Shown: piece after piece, positions 26,732-34,970 of the stretch
Layout of the letters: every line of letters starts with the position of its first letter
Numbering within the stretch: the stretch's first letter is position 1
DNA from: Algorimicrobium sediminis
GTDB taxonomy: Bacteria > Bacteroidota > Bacteroidia > Flavobacteriales > Flavobacteriaceae
Length of the DNA: 64,000 nt
Assembly (NCBI RefSeq): GCF_042684585.1
Contig: NZ_JBHULS010000004.1
Location: 124,001 to 188,000, forward strand
Direction of reading: 5' to 3'
The notes under the pieces: model-generated
Database searches by the model: none
What the model was told of the DNA's origin: nothing
What the model saw: only the letters and a program-made list of their open reading frames with translations
Made by a program: the position numbers and the translations under genes

Positions 26732-28843
26732 ATGCAAGAACACTTAAAAACCAACATACTCAATTTTAAATGGCCAAGTAGCACACCTGTAATATACTTA
26801 TCGTTGGAGGATATAGAAGAAAGTCATCCAATTCATTGGTCAAAGTTTTCAAAGCAGATAAAAAAGGCGTTTCCTGATACAGATTTATCTCAAGTAGAGC
26901 ATATTTATACCACATTTACTCAAGAAATTCCCAATGCCCCAAGTATCAAAATAAACTTGGTAAAGGATAAAGAACTACGCATATACAAGCAATTTCTGAA
27001 GCACCAATTAAAAACCTATTTTTTAGAAAAGGGCTATATCGTAGTTAAAAACTTTGTGCGTGATGTACAAGTGTGGATACCTTCAAAAAATGGCAACACA
27101 GCAGACTATAACCTCTATTATAAATTTTCATTTAAGATACAGTTTGCAAAACTTACAGACTTACCAGAGTTAATAATCTCATATGATGGGACTTCAAAAG
27201 TACTTACAAAGTCAGTTCAGGATATTGAGGAAACAGAATATATTAAACGTTGCGTGTATGGTCAAAAGACGTTTAATTACCAAATGGACCTCGATACAGA
27301 GGACAAAGAAGAGTTTTACAACAGTATAGATTTTAGTCAAGCATTTCCTATATTCAACTTACAACTCGCAAGAGCTTTAAACACGCCAATTGAAGAACCA
27401 GAAAGACCAAAAAACAAATATCAAAAGTACGTTACACTCATTACCAATTTTGCAGAAAAGTATTTGTTTACAGAAGAATTTAAAGCCTTATTCCCGTTTA
27501 AGCAAGATGCTTTTATAGATGTTCCTGGTAATCGTATTAATCACATAAATCCTAACTTGGGCTTATTGGAGTTTGGTAAAGACCAATATGGTAATAAGAA
27601 AACCCATTTAGTACCTAAAAAGGCAATGAATATCTTAAGCCCATATCGCAGACCAAACAATCAAAATATCAAGATATTTTTTATTTGCCACAGCTCTCAT
27701 AAAAACGATGTATTGAAGTTTTATGACAATTTTAAAAATGGTGTACAAACAGAGAAAGTCTTTTACAAAGGTTTAGAGGCTTATGTAAACATCAAAGCAT
27801 CATCATCTAAAGAACATTTTATTGAGTTTACCAATGAAAGTGACCCTATCCCAGAGATAGTTGAAAAGTTAGAAAGCTTAACCTTCGACCACGATAATAT
27901 AAAATACGCAGCATTTTATTTAAGCCCATTCGATAGGTTTACACCAGATCCTGACGACCGCGAAATTTACATCCGTATTAAAGAATTGTTTTTAAACGAA
28001 GGCATTGTCACACAAGTGGTCGATTATGAAAAAATGGTCATCAATATTGAAAATCAATACAACTTCCAATTTTCATTACAAAATATGGCATTGGCTATCC
28101 ACGCCAAATTAGGTGGCGCACCTTGGAAGCTGGCAGTAACCGATAAAAAAGAATTGGTTATAGGTGTAGGAGCATTTACCAATCAAGGAGAAAACAGAAG
28201 GTATATAGCCAGTGCCTTTAGCTTTCAGAACAATGGCTTGTTTAGAAATTTTGAATACTTCAACCAAAACGAAACAGAGCTACTGGCAGGGAGTATTTTA
28301 AAAGCGATTAGGGATTTTACTTCAGTAACTCAAGCAGATAAGGTAGTGATTCATTTTTACAAGGAAATGAAATATGAGGAGTTAAAACCTATAATAGAAG
28401 GGATGCACAAACTAAAATTAGGAGTGCCTTTATACATACTAAACATCAATAAAACAGAATCTGAAGACATTATTGCCTACGATTTAAATTGGGATGACAA
28501 GCTAATGCCGGTTAGTGGCACATACATTCGCATTGCCGAAAATCAGTTTTTATTGTTCAACAATGCACGTTATCCAAGTGACCGATTTTATTCAGATACC
28601 GATGGTTATCCTTTTCCAATAAAGATTAAGATAAGCAGTCCGGATGATGATGCATTTGAAGATGTTGAGGTCATTGAAGAATTGTTAACCCAAGTATATC
28701 AGTTTAGTAGATTGTATTGGAAATCGTTAAGGCAACAAAATGTCCCAATCACAATCAAATACCCTGAAATGGTAGCGCAAATAGCACCTCGTTTTAATAA
28801 TGGCATCCCTAACGAGGCTAAAGATAAATTATGGTTTTTATAG
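26732..28843 (+). CDS. Prokaryotic Argonaute with inactive PIWI domain (long-B-like)
   Basis: 703 aa. The C-terminal MID-PIWI half is recognisable. The MID 5'-phosphate pocket is kept: Y413 and K417 in YIRIKELF, Q428 in VTQVV and K459 in AIHAKLGGAPW. In PIWI, the first catalytic Asp is G480 (VIGVGAF), the second Asp position after His541 is Y543 (HFYKEM), and the last position lies in PITIKYPEM near 676. The catalytic tetrad is therefore lost and the protein should bind but not cut target. About 300 N-terminal residues remain for N/L1/PAZ-like regions, not clearly assignable. Catalytically inactive long-B pAgos act with separate effectors. Its 3' end overlaps the convergent PycTM-like gene by six bases. 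Confidence 0.85.
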   Translation: MQEHLKTNILNFKWPSSTPVIYLSLEDIEESHPIHWSKFSKQIKKAFPDTDLSQVEHIYTTFTQEIPNAPSIKINLVKDKELRIYKQFLKHQLKTYFLEKGYIVVKNFVRDVQVWIPSKNGNTADYNLYYKFSFKIQFAKLTDLPELIISYDGTSKVLTKSVQDIEETEYIKRCVYGQKTFNYQMDLDTEDKEEFYNSIDFSQAFPIFNLQLARALNTPIEEPERPKNKYQKYVTLITNFAEKYLFTEEFKALFPFKQDAFIDVPGNRINHINPNLGLLEFGKDQYGNKKTHLVPKKAMNILSPYRRPNNQNIKIFFICHSSHKNDVLKFYDNFKNGVQTEKVFYKGLEAYVNIKASSSKEHFIEFTNESDPIPEIVEKLESLTFDHDNIKYAAFYLSPFDRFTPDPDDREIYIRIKELFLNEGIVTQVVDYEKMVINIENQYNFQFSLQNMALAIHAKLGGAPWKLAVTDKKELVIGVGAFTNQGENRRYIASAFSFQNNGLFRNFEYFNQNETELLAGSILKAIRDFTSVTQADKVVIHFYKEMKYEELKPIIEGMHKLKLGVPLYILNINKTESEDIIAYDLNWDDKLMPVSGTYIRIAENQFLLFNNARYPSDRFYSDTDGYPFPIKIKISSPDDDAFEDVEVIEELLTQVYQFSRLYWKSLRQQNVPITIKYPEMVAQIAPRFNNGIPNEAKDKLWFL

Positions 28844-29395
28844 CAATTTTAAAGAAGTTAAAGTTAGTAATATTGTACAAAACAATCCCAGCATAAATAC
28901 GATAACCGATAACATCAATACTCTTTGCTTTATAGCGATAGTCTTACCCAGAAAATAAAGATCCATAATCAATTCGTCATATACTGTCTTGCCAGTACTC
29001 ATAATTCTATCAAATTCCTCTTTAAATTCTGTTAGAGTTTGAGTGGAAAAATTTTCAGCATAAAGGGTTCCTTTATATCCACTCTTTCTAAAAGTCTTCC
29101 CTATATACCTGTGAGGTAACATACTGGCAATAGCAAAAATCATAGACAACATACTGCAAATCACCAAAATTTTTATGGAAATACTGTGTTCTGTTATTTT
29201 AGCTTCCCAGTTCAAAATTTGTATTCCAAAAAGCAACGAAGTAATAATGGAATTTACAGTAAGTACAATCCTCGCTTTATTGTCAACCATTTTTAATAGG
29301 TTATAATGGTTTTTACTAACCGTTCTAAATAAGGTTTGTATCCCACGAGCATCGTACTTGTGTAGTTTTTCGTTAATCGGCTTATCTTGTTCCAT
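28838..29395 (-). CDS. PycTM/DUF5706-like membrane effector
   Basis: About 185 aa from the ATG at 29395, which overlaps the upstream nuclease gene by 14 bases; a longer form to 29434 is less likely. The hallmark helix HYNLLKMVDNKARIVLTVNS leads into two membrane segments (SIITSLLFGIQIL and ILVICSMLSMIFAIASML), followed by a cytoplasmic stretch and a final membrane helix (LMLSVIVFMLGLFCTILL). This matches the Pycsar effector transmembrane family, where nucleotide binding or activation leads to membrane damage. No pyrimidine cyclase is present in the window. It is the last gene of the minus-strand run and convergent with Argonaute. Confidence 0.8.
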   Translation of the reverse strand: MEQDKPINEKLHKYDARGIQTLFRTVSKNHYNLLKMVDNKARIVLTVNSIITSLLFGIQILNWEAKITEHSISIKILVICSMLSMIFAIASMLPHRYIGKTFRKSGYKGTLYAENFSTQTLTEFKEEFDRIMSTGKTVYDELIMDLYFLGKTIAIKQRVLMLSVIVFMLGLFCTILLTLTSLKLL

Positions 29396-30248
29396 TGGTA
29401 AAAGTGTCATAATGTAACAGCTTACCCATTTCATTTTTGGTTTGCCGTATTCTATTTGCTGAAATATTCAAGTTTTGCAAAACTTGAATATTATAATAAA
29501 GTTCCTTTAAAAGAATAACATCTCTTGTAATAAGTTGCTGCTTTTCTTTTTTGGTCAAGGTAGTAAGCGCTGTTACGGGATATAGACCATAGCTATCAAT
29601 ATTGGTTTTTATGCCATTTCCTTTTGGATAATCCCAACTTAAGAGTGTCAAGCCAATACACTTTCCATAGTCAACGGCATCTTTAGTAAAACGTGTATTG
29701 GTTACCAACCAACCTTGTTTTAAATGCGTTCCGTTGTTAGAGTTGCCATTCCAATGTTTTTGTACGTCTAAAAATCTGGAGTTGATATACAAGGGCACCT
29801 TTACATTGCTCGTTGCCCTTGAATCGGAATGAAATTTACATTCTATGGCATAAGCAATCCCATCTTTTTCTGCCAACACATCAACTTCGTGGGTAACACA
29901 ATGGCCTTGTAAAACCACACCAACTTTAGTTTTGAAGCCTTTTTCCTTTAATAGAGCACTTATTAAACGCTCAAACGGATAACCTGTTGGCCCTAATTCA
30001 AAAAGGGCACGTTTAAGACTATATCTTGAAGCGAAAGTACGGTCAAACTTTTTTAAAATTGAAAAGGCCTTTTTATAGATGTCGTTGGTTGTAATGCCAT
30101 TATAAATATGAGCGTTTATCTGACTGATTATGACATCAATCTGGTTGTTGGTTGCACCGCAGGAACGTAATGAAGCTCGTAATTTATCTTCTGAATAAAA
30201 CTCTTTTTCTTCAGAATTTTTGGTTACTATTATTTGTTTGGCATTCAT
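29382..30248 (-). CDS. ATP-cone / Mrr-like restriction endonuclease-fold protein
   Basis: 288 aa. The first ~90 residues are an ATP-cone, the nucleotide-sensing domain known from ribonucleotide reductases (IIVTKNSEEKEFYSEDKLRASL). A PD-(D/E)xK nuclease core follows: FERLISALLKEKGFKT near residue 93, HEVDVLAEKDGIAYAIECKFH near 117-137 with the D...ExK triad, and a QGWLVTNTRFT strand near 175. The C-terminal 60 residues are helical. It is probably a nucleotide-regulated DNA nuclease. It sits between the OMPLA-like gene and the PycTM-like gene and overlaps the latter. Confidence 0.85.
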   Translation of the reverse strand: MNAKQIIVTKNSEEKEFYSEDKLRASLRSCGATNNQIDVIISQINAHIYNGITTNDIYKKAFSILKKFDRTFASRYSLKRALFELGPTGYPFERLISALLKEKGFKTKVGVVLQGHCVTHEVDVLAEKDGIAYAIECKFHSDSRATSNVKVPLYINSRFLDVQKHWNGNSNNGTHLKQGWLVTNTRFTKDAVDYGKCIGLTLLSWDYPKGNGIKTNIDSYGLYPVTALTTLTKKEKQQLITRDVILLKELYYNIQVLQNLNISANRIRQTKNEMGKLLHYDTFTNGTR

Positions 30249-30259
30249 TGTTGAAGTTG

Positions 30260-31156
30260 TTAAAAGCGTAAAATTTCGGTCATAATCCCAAATCGTATGA
30301 CGTCTAATTGATGTTGAAAATAAATATTGTAATAATCCATACCGTGATAGAATTGCACAAACAATCCAATATCTTCCAAAAACTGGGGGTGATAGTAAAA
30401 GGTCAATCCCGCATTAATACGGTCTGCATCAAAAAAGTCAAGATTATTGTATTGGTCCAACATCAATGTAGTTTCCAATTTCACCGAAAAATGAGGTCTT
30501 TGGCTGCTTCGGCTATTACCAAAAGGTATCTTAAAGGCAGTAAAAGCGTTATGCCACCGCAAACCGCTATATGAACCTTCAAGTTCTTCAAGCATCCAGC
30601 TTTTTGGGTGTGCTTCAATAGAGCTTTTAAAAACTTTTATGGCATTGAGTCGAGAACTGTAAGAAGATTTTAAAATCCCCAATTCAAAATAATTTGTTGC
30701 AAAATTTCCAGTTAGTAAATTTATAGTTCCATCTTCATTATAAAACGAACCATCTTGTCCATTTGAATGGTGTGCAATTTTACCAAATATTGAAAGACTA
30801 TTATTGGCATTATCTTGTTTGGCCAAATAATAAAAAGAAATTTGCGGGATGTAGCTTGGTGTTCTAACAGGGTATGATTCTTCATTGTACATCCTAATGA
30901 TAATCTGTGGCGTTAAAACAGCCATAAGTTTAGAATCTTTCCGTTCCCTGATAATGAATGAAGGATTTACATTGGCTTCAAACATTAAAGGTTCTATGTT
31001 TCCTATATCCAATGGAAACGTAATATAACTATCGGTCTGGTTAACAAGAGCAATTTTGGATAAGGTCAGCTCGGGAAAAATAGAATCTATCTCTTGGGCA
31101 ATCGCATAAAAATGACAGCTTATAAACAATAACAGTATGTATAATCTGCATTTCAT
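30260..31156 (-). CDS. Outer membrane phospholipase A-like beta-barrel
   Basis: 298 aa. A signal peptide (CRLYILLLFISCHFYAIAQ) precedes a barrel-like pattern of alternating hydrophobic strands ending in RFGIMTEILRF. The sequence KIAHHSNGQDG near residue 125 reproduces the OMPLA active-site motif H-x-S-N-G. A conserved Asn a dozen residues later fits the third catalytic residue. OMPLA hydrolyses phospholipids in the outer leaflet of the outer membrane when activated by disturbance. Within the operon it follows DUF2141 and precedes the nuclease. Overall identity to PldA cannot be judged by eye. Confidence 0.7.
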   Translation of the reverse strand: MKCRLYILLLFISCHFYAIAQEIDSIFPELTLSKIALVNQTDSYITFPLDIGNIEPLMFEANVNPSFIIRERKDSKLMAVLTPQIIIRMYNEESYPVRTPSYIPQISFYYLAKQDNANNSLSIFGKIAHHSNGQDGSFYNEDGTINLLTGNFATNYFELGILKSSYSSRLNAIKVFKSSIEAHPKSWMLEELEGSYSGLRWHNAFTAFKIPFGNSRSSQRPHFSVKLETTLMLDQYNNLDFFDADRINAGLTFYYHPQFLEDIGLFVQFYHGMDYYNIYFQHQLDVIRFGIMTEILRF

Positions 31157-31158
31157 TT

Positions 31159-31605
31159 CTATTTATAAATTACTTTAACCGTAATGGTCTTGTCCTTTTG
31201 TAAATCAAAGCTGGCATCTTTGAAGTTTGGCCGATTGGATAATCCAAAATCATCGTAATTCGAAAACCCTATACCTTCTTTGGGTAAGGGAAGCATAAAT
31301 TTCTTGTCAATCTTGCCATTGTTGTTTTCGTCGTGTAAAACAGTAACCGCATAGTTACCTTTAGGTAGGTCGTTAAATGTGGCCTTGATGTTTTTATCAT
31401 CAATTTTTACGCTCTTCTTTTTATAGTAGCGTTCAAACTTTTCATCTGGCAAACTACCTTCAGAATTGTAGAGTGAAAAAATCAATGTGCCTTTCGTGTT
31501 TTTCAAATTCTCAATGTTCACAGTAAGGCTATACGCTTCTGTAATTGAATTGTTGTTTGGTATAAATACCCAACTGCATATTAGTATCGTTAATAAGGTT
31601 TTCAT
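31159..31605 (-). CDS. DUF2141 exported protein
   Basis: 148 aa. Signal peptide to about residue 22, then the DUF2141 domain: LTVNIENLKNTKGTLIFSLY cut short as the first strand, DLPKGNYAVTVLHDENNNGKID near 95 (a Ca-like DxNxNGxxD loop) and GFSNYDDFG near 120. The family is periplasmic or outer-membrane associated with unknown function, common in Bacteroidota and Proteobacteria. The gene overlaps the upstream small membrane protein by four bases and lies two bases before the OMPLA-like gene. Confidence 0.88.
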   Translation of the reverse strand: MKTLLTILICSWVFIPNNNSITEAYSLTVNIENLKNTKGTLIFSLYNSEGSLPDEKFERYYKKKSVKIDDKNIKATFNDLPKGNYAVTVLHDENNNGKIDKKFMLPLPKEGIGFSNYDDFGLSNRPNFKDASFDLQKDKTITVKVIYK

Positions 31606-31988
31606 TTTTTAAATATTTTTTTAGCAATTCCAAGAAGAATGATGGTGAATACAATCCTAAAAATCATTGCACCAACAGTTTTTGTTTCATAAAGGTTTCC
31701 GGTATTAATATGAATTAACAGCCCAACAAAACCTAGTAGTAGAATAATCAAAGCAGTCAGTAAGACTTTAACAGTCCAAAGCTTTCTAATAATGAAACCG
31801 TAAGCCGCTGTTAAATAGAGGATAGCACACGAAAAATTGATACCTACAATAAACAGCACATAATTTCCTTGTTTTGCCCTTACGTCAAACCAATCAAATA
31901 GGATAGAGCTACTTAAATACAAGGTCAAGAGCCCAAAGGCTACCAAAACAATAGCACTAATGATTCTAATAAAACTATTCTTATTCAT
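31602..31988 (-). CDS. Small four-helix membrane protein, unknown function
   Basis: 128 aa with about four hydrophobic segments: IISAIVLVAFGLLTLYL, YVLFIVGINFSCAILYL, VLLTALIILLLGFVGLLI and MIFRIVFTIILLGI. No motif of a named family. It overlaps both neighbours (LOG-family gene upstream by eight bases, DUF2141 downstream by four), showing that it is part of the same operon. Confidence 0.75.
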   Translation of the reverse strand: MNKNSFIRIISAIVLVAFGLLTLYLSSSILFDWFDVRAKQGNYVLFIVGINFSCAILYLTAAYGFIIRKLWTVKVLLTALIILLLGFVGLLIHINTGNLYETKTVGAMIFRIVFTIILLGIAKKIFKK

Positions 31989-32739
31989 TTGCTTTTAGTT
32001 TTTCACCAAACCACCATTTTGGTTTGGGTGCTTTTTTTGTCAGCCCAAATTCCTTTACCGCATATGTGTCTATATGTCTAATAAGGTCATCTATAGAATC
32101 TGTAACATACAACAACTTCAAATCTGCTTCACTAATACTTTCACGTTCTGCCATTAAATGGATGTGTTCACATAATTCTTTGTGATATGCTGTATCAAAA
32201 ATCACCACAGGAAAATTTTTGATGATTTTGGTTTGTATTAATGTTAGTGCTTCAAATAACTCATCAAGAGTGCCTATACCACCAGGCATCACTACAAAAG
32301 CATAGGAGTACTTAACCAATATGACTTTTCGAACAAAAAAGTATGGGATATCAATCCATTTGTGCAAAAAAGGGTTTGGTGTCTGCTCAAAAGGCAGTAC
32401 AATATTACAACCAACAGAATAGCCTCCTGCTTCATAGGCTCCTTTATTGGCAGCTTCCATAATACCTGGGCCACCACCTGTCATTACGGTAAATCCCATT
32501 TTGGAAAGTTCAGCTCCTATTTTTTCAGCATTTTGATAATGTTCGGATTCTTTTGTAAAACGTGCTGAACCAAAAACGGTAACACAAGGACCAACAAAAT
32601 GCATAACCCGGAAAGACCTGATAAAATTGAAGAATACTTTAATGGCAAATCCCAATTCCCTAAAACGGGACAAAGGACCTCTTATAAACAGTGATTCATT
32701 GGTGACCAATTTGTTTTTATGTCTGATACTGTGATTCAT
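31981..32739 (-). CDS. TIGR00730/LOG-family protein (island copy)
   Basis: 252 aa. Signatures GGGPGIMEAANKGA near residue 88 and PGGIGTLDELFEAL near 152 are intact. It has an N-terminal extension of about 40 residues compared with the chromosomal copy at 3402-4091 and a basic C-terminal tail (KKAPKPKWWFGEKLKANE). It starts one base after the ABC-2 permease stop, so it is co-transcribed with an export system, a context that suggests detoxification or nucleotide metabolism linked to efflux, without proof. Confidence 0.88.
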   Translation of the reverse strand: MNHSIRHKNKLVTNESLFIRGPLSRFRELGFAIKVFFNFIRSFRVMHFVGPCVTVFGSARFTKESEHYQNAEKIGAELSKMGFTVMTGGGPGIMEAANKGAYEAGGYSVGCNIVLPFEQTPNPFLHKWIDIPYFFVRKVILVKYSYAFVVMPGGIGTLDELFEALTLIQTKIIKNFPVVIFDTAYHKELCEHIHLMAERESISEADLKLLYVTDSIDDLIRHIDTYAVKEFGLTKKAPKPKWWFGEKLKANE

Positions 32740-32740
32740 T

Positions 32741-33862
32741 TTATGTTGTTTTTTTGTAGCTCCAAACAGCCAAACCGTTCATTACAATCGCATAGGCCAG
32801 TGTTTTTATGGCCAATGGGAAAATATCGGTAAACCCAGACCCTTTGAGCATTACCATTCTAATGATTTCCACAAAATATTTAATGGGATTAAACTCCGTA
32901 AGTATTTGTGCCCATTTTGGCATACTTTCAATGGGTGTAAACAAGCCACTCATTAATATAAATATCACTATAAAGAACCACGCAATAAACATTGCTTGCT
33001 GTTGTGTATCAGTGTAGTTTGAAATAAAAAGTCCCATTCCTAAAATCACCAAGATATAAACAGAGGTGTAAGCATATAGCAGTCCTAAATTACCTAGCAT
33101 AGGCGTATTAAAAATAATTTTGGCGAGTATTAAACCTATGGTCAACAGTCCCATACCTATTATCCAAAAAGGGAAGAGCTTACCTATGATAAAATGACTT
33201 TTTCGTATGGGCGTAACATTGATTTGTTCCAAGGTGCCTATTTCTTTTTCCCTAACAATGTTCATTCCAGATAAAAACAGGGTAATCATTGTTACGAGCA
33301 AAACAAGAATACCTGGCACCATAAATGTTTTGTAGTTCAAGGTCTGGTTGTACCAGAATAAAGGAATACTATCGATACTATTTGGTTTTTGTACAGTATC
33401 TGAAATCTGTATCAAATCCATCGCAATATTTTTGTTGTAGTTCTGTATAATTTGGGTTATATAAACATTGATAACTCCAGCTGCCGAACCATCAATGGCA
33501 TCAATAAATACGCCAATGTCTTTAGTTTTGTCTTTTTGTAAATCCCGTTCAAAATGCACTGGAATATTCAAGTAGGCATCAATCGTACCTTCCTGCATTG
33601 CTTGGGAAGCCTCCTTTTCAGAAGGAAACTTTTCTGAAACATTGAAATAAGTCGAAGCTTCAAATTGTTCTATCAACCCTCTAGACGTGCTACTGTTATC
33701 GGAATCAACATATCCAAATTGTATATTTTTTATTTCGTAGGTAGCCGCATTGGATAAAATGACCAATTGTAGCACAGGTAAAATAAATATGATGGGTAGC
33801 ATTCCTTTATTTCTAAAGATTTGCTTAAACTCCTTTTTTATAATGTATAGTATTATTTTCAT
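32741..33862 (-). CDS. ABC-2 type permease (YhhJ-like)
   Basis: 373 aa. One N-terminal membrane helix (MLPIIFILPVLQLVILSNA), a large extracytoplasmic domain of about 140 residues, and five further helices toward the C-terminus (VPGILVLLVTMITLFLSG, FIAWFFIVIFILMSGLFTP). MNIVREKEIGTLEQI is the usual coupling segment. It pairs with the adjacent permease and the two ATPases as a YhiI/RbbA/YhhJ-type exporter working with HlyD and TolC. Substrate unknown. Confidence 0.9.
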   Translation of the reverse strand: MKIILYIIKKEFKQIFRNKGMLPIIFILPVLQLVILSNAATYEIKNIQFGYVDSDNSSTSRGLIEQFEASTYFNVSEKFPSEKEASQAMQEGTIDAYLNIPVHFERDLQKDKTKDIGVFIDAIDGSAAGVINVYITQIIQNYNKNIAMDLIQISDTVQKPNSIDSIPLFWYNQTLNYKTFMVPGILVLLVTMITLFLSGMNIVREKEIGTLEQINVTPIRKSHFIIGKLFPFWIIGMGLLTIGLILAKIIFNTPMLGNLGLLYAYTSVYILVILGMGLFISNYTDTQQQAMFIAWFFIVIFILMSGLFTPIESMPKWAQILTEFNPIKYFVEIIRMVMLKGSGFTDIFPLAIKTLAYAIVMNGLAVWSYKKTT

Positions 33863-33863
33863 C

Positions 33864-34970
33864 TTACTCCAGTCTAATTTTATATTTCTTCACACTTACA
33901 CCAATGAACAATAATGTCATTAAAAGAAGAATCAAGGTTTCCTTTAAAACAAAACCAATTCCAATACCTTTTAACATTATGCCTTTTACAATGATTATAA
34001 ACCACTTTGCAGGTATGATGTTGCTAATAACCTGAAGCGGTAATGGCATACTGCTAATAGGGAAAATAAACCCGGATAGTAATATGGTGGGTAACATTAA
34101 GCCCATAAGGGAAATCATCATAGCTGTTTGCTGTGTTGCCGATATGGTAGAAATTAAAATACCCAAAGCCAATGATGTGATGATAAACAGGACACTTTCA
34201 ATCCCTAATAAGAATAAGCTGCCATTAACAGGCACATTAAACACGAAAATGCTCAACAAGACGATGACTACGGCATTGATAACAGATAGGAAAATGTATG
34301 GAAACACTTTACCTATAATTACCTGAAATGGTTTTAAAGGGGAAACCAATAAAATTTCCATTGTACCTTGTTCTTTTTCACGGGTGATGGAAATAGAAGT
34401 CATCATTGCTGAAACCAACATCAGAATAACAGTCATAACCCCTGGAACAAACATATAAACACTTTTCAATTCGGCGTTATAAACCATCCTGCTTTGCGGT
34501 ATAATCTGGTAATCAATGGAAATATTTTCGTTTAATTCTTGCTGATACTTTTTAAGTATTGACGAAATGTAATTACTTATGGTACTGGCCATATTTGGAT
34601 CCGTGGCATCTGTAAGTACTTGTACGTTGGCCTGTTTTTCTTTAATGAGGTTATTTCCAAAGTTATTTTCAAATTGAAGTACCGCTTTTACTTTGCCTTT
34701 TTTGAATATGGATTCTATGGATGACTCTTGTTGAATAATATCAACAATGCTAAAGTGTTTTGAAGCGGCTATTTTATTGATGATTTCTTTAGATGTTACA
34801 TCATTGGCCTGGTCTAAAATGGCTATATCAACATTGTTGATTTCATTGGTGATGGCGAAACCAAACAATAATATTTGGGCTATGGGCATCCCGAATAATA
34901 TAAATAGGGAACGTTTATCACGGAATATGTGATAAAACTCTTTTCTTACAAAACCTATAAATCGTTTCAT
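33864..34970 (-). CDS. ABC-2 type permease
   Basis: 368 aa, paralogous to the neighbouring permease: N-terminal helix (LFILFGMPIAQILLFGFAITNE), large external loop, then membrane helices at about 175-370, with SITREKEQGTMEILLVSPL as the coupling segment and PTILLSGFIFPISSMP. It overlaps the ABC ATPase gene by four bases. The two permeases probably form a heterodimer. Confidence 0.9.
   Translation of the reverse strand: MKRFIGFVRKEFYHIFRDKRSLFILFGMPIAQILLFGFAITNEINNVDIAILDQANDVTSKEIINKIAASKHFSIVDIIQQESSIESIFKKGKVKAVLQFENNFGNNLIKEKQANVQVLTDATDPNMASTISNYISSILKKYQQELNENISIDYQIIPQSRMVYNAELKSVYMFVPGVMTVILMLVSAMMTSISITREKEQGTMEILLVSPLKPFQVIIGKVFPYIFLSVINAVVIVLLSIFVFNVPVNGSLFLLGIESVLFIITSLALGILISTISATQQTAMMISLMGLMLPTILLSGFIFPISSMPLPLQVISNIIPAKWFIIIVKGIMLKGIGIGFVLKETLILLLMTLLFIGVSVKKYKIRLE

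Noticed and set aside
26732..28843. Argonaute as a guided DNA-cutting enzyme
   Set aside because: Two catalytic aspartate positions are Gly480 and Tyr543, so cleavage is not expected.
28838..29395. A complete Pycsar system
   Set aside because: Only the membrane effector type is found; no uridylate or cytidylate cyclase gene is visible in the window.
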